Assembly: GCF_945952095.1 (NCBI RefSeq)
Contig: NZ_CAMFHL010000001.1
Coordinates: 38,436-102,435, forward strand
Length of the DNA: 64,000 bases
Direction: 5' to 3'
Source: an uncultured Arsenicibacter sp.
Lineage (GTDB): Bacteria; Bacteroidota; Bacteroidia; Cytophagales; Spirosomataceae
Shown: one piece after another, positions 58,806-64,000 of the stretch
Numbering within the stretch: the first letter of the stretch is position 1
Layout of the letters: each line of letters starts with the position of its first letter
Position numbers and translations under genes: made by a program
Notes under the pieces: model-generated
The model's input: only the letters and a program-made list of their open reading frames with translations
Told to the model about the DNA's origin: nothing
The model's database searches: none

Positions 58806-59762
58806 ATGTCCCCACACGACATTCTACAGGCCCTTTCTCAGCAGGGTCTGATTGCCGGCAATCAGGCGGATATTATCCGCGATATTGAGGATAAAAAACC
58901 CTTTTCGGTGCATTGGGAATTACGGGCGGTGCTGTATGCCGGTGTCGTGTTACTGAGTTCCGGCCTTGGCCTGCTGATTTACGAAAACTACGACCGGATC
59001 GGCCATGGTTTACTGCTCGGCGCCATTGGTATACTGTGTCTGGCGTGTTTTGGTTTTGCAGCGTATTACCGCGCGCCGTGGTCGCCCGAGCAGACCCGCA
59101 GCCGGTCGCCCTTCGGCGATTACGCCTTGTTGCTGGGCTGCCTGCTCTTTCTGTCGCTCGAAGGCTATGCGCAGTATGAATACAATGTGTTCGGCACCCG
59201 CTACGGGTTGGTCACCTTCATTCCGGCGATGCTGTTTCTGGCACTCGCCTATCTGTTCGACCATCGGGGCGTGCTGAGTATGGCATTGACCGCCCTGATT
59301 TCGTGGGTTGGCCTGACGGTTCGCCCGCTGGATTTTTTCTTTAAGACCAATTTCTTTGACGAGCGCATTACGCTGTCATCCATTGGTCTGAGTCTGCTCC
59401 TGATTGCGGCTGCCTTTCTGCTTGAACGCCGTCGGATCAAAGCCCATTTTACATTCACCTATCTGCTCATGGCCGGTAACCTGTTGCTGGTAGCCCTGGT
59501 AGCCGGCATGTTCAATTTTGATACCTGGCGGTTTGTTTACATCATCGCCCTGTTTGGTACCTGCGTGGCCTTTGACCGGTACGCCCGCAACCAGCGGTCA
59601 TTTTTGTTTTTACTGATGAGTGCGGTTTACGGCTATATCGGCCTCACCTACCTCGTTTTTCATTTTGGAAAACCAGGCAACTACCTGGCCACGTTCTATT
59701 TCCTGGTCAGCGGTATCGGGCTGGTTATCTACCTGCTCTACAACCGCAAGGCCGTTAGCTGA
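58806..59762 (+). CDS. DUF2157-type membrane protein
   Basis: 318 residues with about nine or ten membrane helices. The N-terminus DILQALSQQGLIAGNQADII is the soluble helical domain typical of DUF2157 proteins, followed by AVLYAGVVLLSSGLGLLIYENYDRIG. Function unknown. The next gene encodes a second membrane protein on the same strand, separated by a CTCTTT-rich stretch, so the two may form a complex. Confidence 0.75.
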   Translation: MSPHDILQALSQQGLIAGNQADIIRDIEDKKPFSVHWELRAVLYAGVVLLSSGLGLLIYENYDRIGHGLLLGAIGILCLACFGFAAYYRAPWSPEQTRSRSPFGDYALLLGCLLFLSLEGYAQYEYNVFGTRYGLVTFIPAMLFLALAYLFDHRGVLSMALTALISWVGLTVRPLDFFFKTNFFDERITLSSIGLSLLLIAAAFLLERRRIKAHFTFTYLLMAGNLLLVALVAGMFNFDTWRFVYIIALFGTCVAFDRYARNQRSFLFLLMSAVYGYIGLTYLVFHFGKPGNYLATFYFLVSGIGLVIYLLYNRKAVS

Positions 59763-59781
59763 TCGCCGGCTAAACCCGGAT

Positions 59782-59812
59782 CGCTCTTTCTCTCTTCCGC
59801 TCTTTCTCTCTT
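59782..59812. repeat. CTCTTT-rich repeat, partial copy 3
   Basis: CGCTCTTTCTCTCTTCCGCT and CTTTCTCTCTTT fill most of the gap between two membrane protein genes and end one base before the ATG at 59814. It resembles the right arm of the repeats at 37.4 and 41.3 kb. Confidence 0.55.
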
Positions 59813-59813
59813 T

Positions 59814-61079
59814 ATGCAAAAGGCTTACAACATACAGTGGATATATAACAAGGTAATCCGGTTTCAGACCGAACGCTGGCAGGCGCAGGGACTGCTGACA
59901 CCGGAGCAATGCCAGACCATTTACAAGGCCTACCCGATTGGGTTCCGGCAATCAAATGCCTTCGTCGAAATCGGGGCGTTTTTGTTTACTAACATTGCCG
60001 TGGCAGGTGGTTACGCATTACTGGCGCTCGTCATGAGCCCGGCTAATGCCACCGGTAATGCCATCTTCAGCTGCCTGTTTGGCATAGGACTCGTTTTTCT
60101 GAATCAGTTTCTCATCAACCGGCAAAGCCTGTACCGCAGTGGTATCGATAATGCGCTGGTAGTGTCATCCGTGGCGCTTATATGCCTCGGCATCAATATC
60201 GCCCTGCCCGACCAGACCAGCCTGTGGGCCCGATGCCTGTGGTGCCTGCCGGCCATGATACTGGCCATCTGGTACTACGGCGATACCATCATCACGTTTG
60301 TGGCCTGGCTAACGGTATACTGGGCCGTTTTCGACGGGTTGCTGAAGCAGGATTGGGGCAAAGCTATTTTACCGTTTCTGTTCATGGCGCTGTCCCTGTG
60401 CATTTATTTTCTGTGCCATTTTGCGTTTATCGTTCCGACGAGAGGTCCCGGCAGACGGGCAGGTGTGTTCAGCCGGACAGCGGGCCGGAGCGCCGGAAAA
60501 CCCGCAACGGAAGCCATCATGCAGAATCTGGTCTATTACGACGACGCGATCACGATCACACAATGGATTGCGCTGTCGATGCTGCTGATCAGCAGCAATT
60601 ATTTCATGGTGCGGGAGCTCAATGCACAATTGCTGCGGCCGGTACCCGCCGTTTCGCCGGATATCAGCCTTCCCTGGTTGTTCTGGATCTTTACCTTTCT
60701 GATTCCCCTTGGCTATGCCTATATCGGCCTTCGCTACCGCAACCGCGTTTTTCTGATTCTGGCGGCCATCGGCATTGCCGGTGCTCTGGCCACGTTCCGG
60801 CATTATCACGGGTTTCTGCCGCTGTCGGTTCACCTGACGTTATGCGGTGTGTTCACCATCGGGTTCGCCGGTTTCCTGATCTGGTTTTTGCGACGGCCGG
60901 GCCATGAGACTAAACCGCACGGGTTCACCGACGTTCCCGACGAGGATTCACCCCGTGAATTCTTCCTGAATGCCGAAGTACTGGCCACGATTCAGGCCTC
61001 GGCCTCGGTCCACCATCCGGACCCGCTACGCTATGGCGGCGGTGATTTCGGCGGCGGCGGGAGCGGTGGCAAATACTGA
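59814..61079 (+). CDS. multi-pass membrane protein with Gly-rich tail
   Basis: 421 residues with about ten membrane helices. The N-terminal soluble part has RWQAQGLLTPEQCQTIYKAY, again similar in style to the start of DUF2157 proteins, and a conserved-looking SNAFVEIGAFLFTNIAVAGG. The C-terminus YGGGDFGGGGSGGKY resembles the Gly-rich tails of TPM-domain membrane proteins. No function can be given. It follows the DUF2157-type gene and is likely co-transcribed. Confidence 0.72.
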   Translation: MQKAYNIQWIYNKVIRFQTERWQAQGLLTPEQCQTIYKAYPIGFRQSNAFVEIGAFLFTNIAVAGGYALLALVMSPANATGNAIFSCLFGIGLVFLNQFLINRQSLYRSGIDNALVVSSVALICLGINIALPDQTSLWARCLWCLPAMILAIWYYGDTIITFVAWLTVYWAVFDGLLKQDWGKAILPFLFMALSLCIYFLCHFAFIVPTRGPGRRAGVFSRTAGRSAGKPATEAIMQNLVYYDDAITITQWIALSMLLISSNYFMVRELNAQLLRPVPAVSPDISLPWLFWIFTFLIPLGYAYIGLRYRNRVFLILAAIGIAGALATFRHYHGFLPLSVHLTLCGVFTIGFAGFLIWFLRRPGHETKPHGFTDVPDEDSPREFFLNAEVLATIQASASVHHPDPLRYGGGDFGGGGSGGKY

Positions 61080-61149
61080 CCGGCAAAGTTGGCAAATAGA
61101 CTGATGTTCATGTACCTTGCAGCCTCATCATAAACTAACGACGAATCCG

Positions 61150-61599
61150 ATGAACAAACTTCTTTTACTCTTTTCGTTACTGCTTACGGCGCCGGTTTTT
61201 GCCCAGTCAAAAGACGAAACGGCCGTTCGTGCCGCCATCGATCAGATGTTTACCGGCATGCGTAAATCCGACACCACCATGGTTAAATCTGTGTTCGCGC
61301 CGGCTGCCTCCTTACAGTCGGTAGCCAAAAATAAAGAAGGAGCGGTCAATGTACGGCAGGAATCCATCCCCGGCTTTATCACCTCTATCGGCAAACAAAC
61401 CGCCGGTGACCTCGACGAGCGGCTGACGGGCTATGAGATCAAAATTGACGCCGAACTGGCCATTGCCTGGACGCCGTATACATTTTACTACAAAGGTCAG
61501 AAAAGTCACTGCGGCGTAAACGTCTTTACGCTGGTAAAAATCAACGGTAGCTGGAAAATTCAGTCGATTATCGATACCCGCCGCCGCGACGGGTGCTAG
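61150..61599 (+). CDS. secreted NTF2-like (SnoaL/DUF4440-like) protein
   Basis: 149 residues from the ATG at 61150 (MNKLLLLFSLLLTAPVFAQS, signal peptide). ETAVRAAIDQMFTGMRKSDT and AIAWTPYTFYYKGQKSHCGV, then FTLVKINGSWKIQSIIDTRR, are the helix and sheet pattern of the NTF2-like cone fold. Such periplasmic members may bind or modify small molecules; no catalytic residues can be assigned. Confidence 0.82.
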   Translation: MNKLLLLFSLLLTAPVFAQSKDETAVRAAIDQMFTGMRKSDTTMVKSVFAPAASLQSVAKNKEGAVNVRQESIPGFITSIGKQTAGDLDERLTGYEIKIDAELAIAWTPYTFYYKGQKSHCGVNVFTLVKINGSWKIQSIIDTRRRDGC

Positions 61600-61602
61600 G
61601 CT

Positions 61603-62421
61603 TTACTGACCAGTCCAGACCGGCGGGCGCTTTTCCAGAAACGCATTCATCCCTTCTTTCGCATCGGCCGTCTGCTGAATCAACTGAAACTGCTGGTGCA
61701 AAAAAGCCTGCTGCTGATCCGGTGGCAGGCTTTTCAGTTGCTGATAGGCCCGTAAACCAAACTGCATGGCGGCAGGCGAATACTGCTTTAATTCCGTTAC
61801 CAAATCCGCAACGGCAACATTCAGTTCCGGAAAGCGAACAACCTGCGTTACTAAACCTAATCCGGCAGCATCCTGTGCCGATAGTGTCCGGGCACGTAGG
61901 CAGAGGTCCAGCACCGCACGGGCGGGCATGATCTCCATCAGACTAGCCATCACCTGAAACGGGAAAAGGCCCCGCTTTACCTCCGGCAGGCTAAACGCAG
62001 CGTTTTCTGCGGCCACAACATAGGTACTCCCCGCCACCAGCAAAAACCCACCGGCATAGACCGGCCCCTGCACCCGCGCAATACAGGGTTTATGCAACCC
62101 GGCCATCAACTCGCCAAGCCTGACCGGCCCCGACGGCTCCGGCACACTTGACTCCTCCATATTACCGCTCACCAGGCTTTTCAAATCCATCCCCGCACAA
62201 AACGTATCGCCCTCAGCCGCCAGAACAACCAGCCATACGTCAGTCAGGTAATGCGCGCAGGCCATGGCATAGGCCAGTTCATTCAGCATGGGCGGGTGCA
62301 ATGCATTCTTTTTTTCCGGCCGGTTCAGCGTAATGGTAAACACATGTCCGGCAAGCGTTGTCCGGACAAACCGCAGTTGTGTCAGCCGGCCGGTATCTAT
62401 CTGATTCTCTGAATAAAGCAT
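61603..62421 (-). CDS. enoyl-CoA hydratase/isomerase family protein
   Basis: 272 residues of the crotonase fold. FTITLNRPEKKNALHPPML is the N-terminal motif, GDTFCAGMDLKSLVSG is the first oxyanion hole, and GPVYAGGFLLVAGSTYVVAA the second. FSLPEVKRGLFP has a single Glu at the general-acid/base position, while the partner Glu of true hydratases is not evident, so isomerase or another crotonase reaction is possible. It is convergent with the NTF2-like gene, three bases apart. Confidence 0.85.
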   Translation of the reverse strand: MLYSENQIDTGRLTQLRFVRTTLAGHVFTITLNRPEKKNALHPPMLNELAYAMACAHYLTDVWLVVLAAEGDTFCAGMDLKSLVSGNMEESSVPEPSGPVRLGELMAGLHKPCIARVQGPVYAGGFLLVAGSTYVVAAENAAFSLPEVKRGLFPFQVMASLMEIMPARAVLDLCLRARTLSAQDAAGLGLVTQVVRFPELNVAVADLVTELKQYSPAAMQFGLRAYQQLKSLPPDQQQAFLHQQFQLIQQTADAKEGMNAFLEKRPPVWTGQ

Positions 62422-62531
62422 GGGTTTTAGGCAATATAGTTACCAAACTATTTATGTAACGTTTCAGATAATATAATTAACATTTTTCAGTTAAAGAATC
62501 AGAAACTTCCACGTAATAAACACCGCATGCC

Positions 62532-63644
62532 ATGAAATTTCTTACCACTACCTTTCTTTTTCTATGTCTTGCTTACCACGCCTCAGCCACACACCTGCTC
62601 GGGGGCTATATCCAGGCAAAGCCCGTCAATGGATTGCAGTATGAAGTCACGGTTACCCTGTTTATGGACGGGATAAGAGGCGCGGAGGCCATACGTGCGT
62701 CTTCTGAAACGAGGGTATGTTTTGGGGACGGAACAACCGGAACGGTTCCCAGAATTTCGGTCACCGATTTCAGAAATGATCCGGCGATAAAAGTCAATGT
62801 TTACCGGACAATACACACTTTTCCGGGAACCGGTAGTTATTACCTGACTATTTCGGAACAAAACCGGACTGTAACAATGAACTTCCGCGACGGAGAGATG
62901 GTACCGTTAGGACTTAACACCACATTGCGTATTGATAACCAAACCAATACGACTCCCCAAATCGCATTACCTGACAACATCTTTCAGGCAGCGGTCAATC
63001 AACGGACTATTTTTAACTTCCCCGTTACCGATACGGAAGGCGATAGTCTGGCCTACGTTTTAATCCGGCCGGCTGCCAGCAAAAATAACTGTGAACAGGC
63101 TATGCAGACGGTTTCCAGCTATTTATATCCGAATGAATTTTCACGTCAAGGGACGTTTAAACTCAACAGCCGGACGGGACAACTGATCTGGGATGCCCCT
63201 ACTGCACAAGGGAGTTATACCTTTGCTATGCTGGTGCGGGAGTTCCGGCGAGGTGTTTTTCAGAGTGAGACGCGGTTTGAAATGATCATGCAGGTGACGG
63301 ATAAACAGCAGACCCCGCAACCATTGCCACCCTATGAACCGGTTGTTGAACAGGCGCTTGTGCTCGGTATATCGGAACTGAGTCCGGAAACGCCCCTGAC
63401 GCTTCAGGTATATCCCAATCCCGCACAGGATCAGGTAACGGTTCGTCTCAACTCACAAAAACCATCGAAACCCCGTTTCCAGCTGATAAATCAGAACGGA
63501 CAGTTGTTAGATGATGTACGCATCGAAACGCCCCGCAACGAGCACGATCAGCGGTTTGATATTAAGCATCTGCCCGCCGGTTTGTATTTTATTCAGGTCG
63601 AAAGCGACGGCCGGTTTGTGCGGCAGAAACTAATCCGGCAATAA
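62532..63644 (+). CDS. secreted protein with T9SS sorting domain
   Basis: 370 residues with a signal peptide (MKFLTTTFLFLCLAYHASA). THLLGGYIQAKPVNGLQYEV begins a beta-sandwich segment common in large Bacteroidota gliding and adhesion proteins. INNFPV-like Ig segments follow (NQRTIFNFPVTDTEGDSLAY). The C-terminus, from LQVYPNPAQDQVTVRLNSQK to LPAGLYFIQVESDGRFVRQK, is a type A T9SS sorting domain. The protein should be exported to the cell surface or medium. Function unknown. Confidence 0.85.
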   Translation: MKFLTTTFLFLCLAYHASATHLLGGYIQAKPVNGLQYEVTVTLFMDGIRGAEAIRASSETRVCFGDGTTGTVPRISVTDFRNDPAIKVNVYRTIHTFPGTGSYYLTISEQNRTVTMNFRDGEMVPLGLNTTLRIDNQTNTTPQIALPDNIFQAAVNQRTIFNFPVTDTEGDSLAYVLIRPAASKNNCEQAMQTVSSYLYPNEFSRQGTFKLNSRTGQLIWDAPTAQGSYTFAMLVREFRRGVFQSETRFEMIMQVTDKQQTPQPLPPYEPVVEQALVLGISELSPETPLTLQVYPNPAQDQVTVRLNSQKPSKPRFQLINQNGQLLDDVRIETPRNEHDQRFDIKHLPAGLYFIQVESDGRFVRQKLIRQ

Positions 63645-63679
63645 AAAACAGAAGGGGCTTTCGGAGCCCCTTCTGTTTT
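63645..63679. terminator. bidirectional terminator between the T9SS protein gene and accD
   Basis: AAAACAGAAGGGGC (63645-63658) pairs with GCCCCTTCTGTTTT (63666-63679). The right arm overlaps the accD stop codon. Confidence 0.88.
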
Positions 63680-64000
63680 ATTGAAGCATTTTCAGTAAGC
63701 TTGTCAGCTTGTCTTTCAAATCTTTACGATCGACAATGAAGTCGAGGAAGCCGTGATCAAGCACAAACTCGGCGCTCTGGAAGCCTTTCGGTAAATCTTT
63801 GCCGATGGTTTCGCGGATAACCCGCGGACCGGCAAAGCCAATCAGCGCACCCGGCTCGGCAATATTAAAATCGCCCAGCATGGCAAAGGAAGCCGTAACG
63901 CCACCGGTTGTCGGGTCTGTCAGGAGCGACACATACGGAATTTTGGCTTCGGCCAGCAGCGCCAGCTTAGCCGATGTTTTGGCCATCTCCATCAGCGAGA
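63678..64000 (-). CDS. accD: acetyl-CoA carboxylase carboxyltransferase subunit beta, C-terminal part
   Basis: The last 107 codons; the start lies right of the window. SLMEMAKTSAKLALLAEAKI, TDPTTGGVTASFAMLGD and IGFAGPRVIRETIGKDLPKGFQ (oxyanion and CoA-binding parts of the crotonase-like domain) identify AccD. It joins AccA in transferring carboxyl from biotin to acetyl-CoA for fatty acid synthesis. The tail FIVDRKDLKDKLTSLLKMLQ is the normal end of the family. Confidence 0.93.
   Translation of the reverse strand, partial: SLMEMAKTSAKLALLAEAKIPYVSLLTDPTTGGVTASFAMLGDFNIAEPGALIGFAGPRVIRETIGKDLPKGFQSAEFVLDHGFLDFIVDRKDLKDKLTSLLKMLQ

Overview
The window looks like a chromosomal stretch from a Bacteroidota bacterium, most likely order Cytophagales and near Spirosoma/Rudanella (inference). 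The reasons are: promoters of the Bacteroidota type (TTTG or TTG, 19-21 bases, TAnnTTTG), two proteins with type IX secretion (T9SS) C-terminal sorting domains, a TonB-dependent receptor paired with a DUF4249 lipoprotein, GWxTD and DUF4293 proteins, a CotH-kinase protein, and a di-haem type sdhCAB set. Base composition is near 50-55% GC in genes, with AT-rich gaps. Most of the window is housekeeping and metabolism. No phage, CRISPR array or biosynthetic cluster is visible.

Layout. 0-9 kb: truncated Ppx/GppA gene, divergent metH under a SAM-I riboswitch, Hsp20-like gene, polysaccharide deacetylase, hemC with a GNAT gene, and an FtsX/MacB-type permease with a His/acid-rich loop. 9-15 kb: sdhCAB, fabD, tRNA-Gln, a TetR-family gene. 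15-24 kb: a secreted GH65-like enzyme, a CotH/T9SS protein, a secreted orphan, an OmpA/PD40 protein, a polyprenyl diphosphate synthase and a Tat-type sugar isomerase-like protein. 24-27 kb: a three-gene Fe-S/HdrBC-like operon, tRNA-Phe, and a truncated gene with an intact promoter and operator. 27.5-32 kb: fbp, DEAD-box helicase, TPR protein, PAP2 phosphatase, DUF4293. 32.4-33.8 kb: a solitary TnpB insertion element lying between the DUF4293 promoter and the mnmD start codon. 34-46 kb: carbohydrate kinase, cysteine desulfurase, FMN reductase, trans-sulfuration enzyme, Uma2 protein, dienoyl-CoA isomerase and reductase, methyltransferase, GWxTD lipoprotein, rlmB, cytochrome c. This part is rich in intergenic inverted repeats. 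46-53 kb: GH144-like enzyme, methyltransferase, AraC-type alkyltransferase, TonB receptor plus DUF4249. 53-64 kb: large secreted protein, VapBC-type toxin-antitoxin pair, FAN1-like nuclease, two membrane proteins, NTF2-like protein, crotonase, T9SS protein, and the 3' end of accD.

Three observations stand out. (1) The toxin-antitoxin pair is a 671-base block flanked by a 48-base direct repeat of the 3' end of the FAN1-like gene. The three differences between the copies are all synonymous, and the block now supplies the nuclease's stop codon. (2) A near-identical palindrome (GTATGCAWGCATAC) lies in the promoter of the dienoyl-CoA isomerase gene and in a second promoter at 27.0 kb driving a truncated gene with a desaturase-like N-terminus. 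This suggests a small unsaturated-fatty-acid regulon. (3) An interspersed AAAGAGTGA/CTCTTT repeat family sits exactly on gene ends and supplies stop codons for unrelated proteins.
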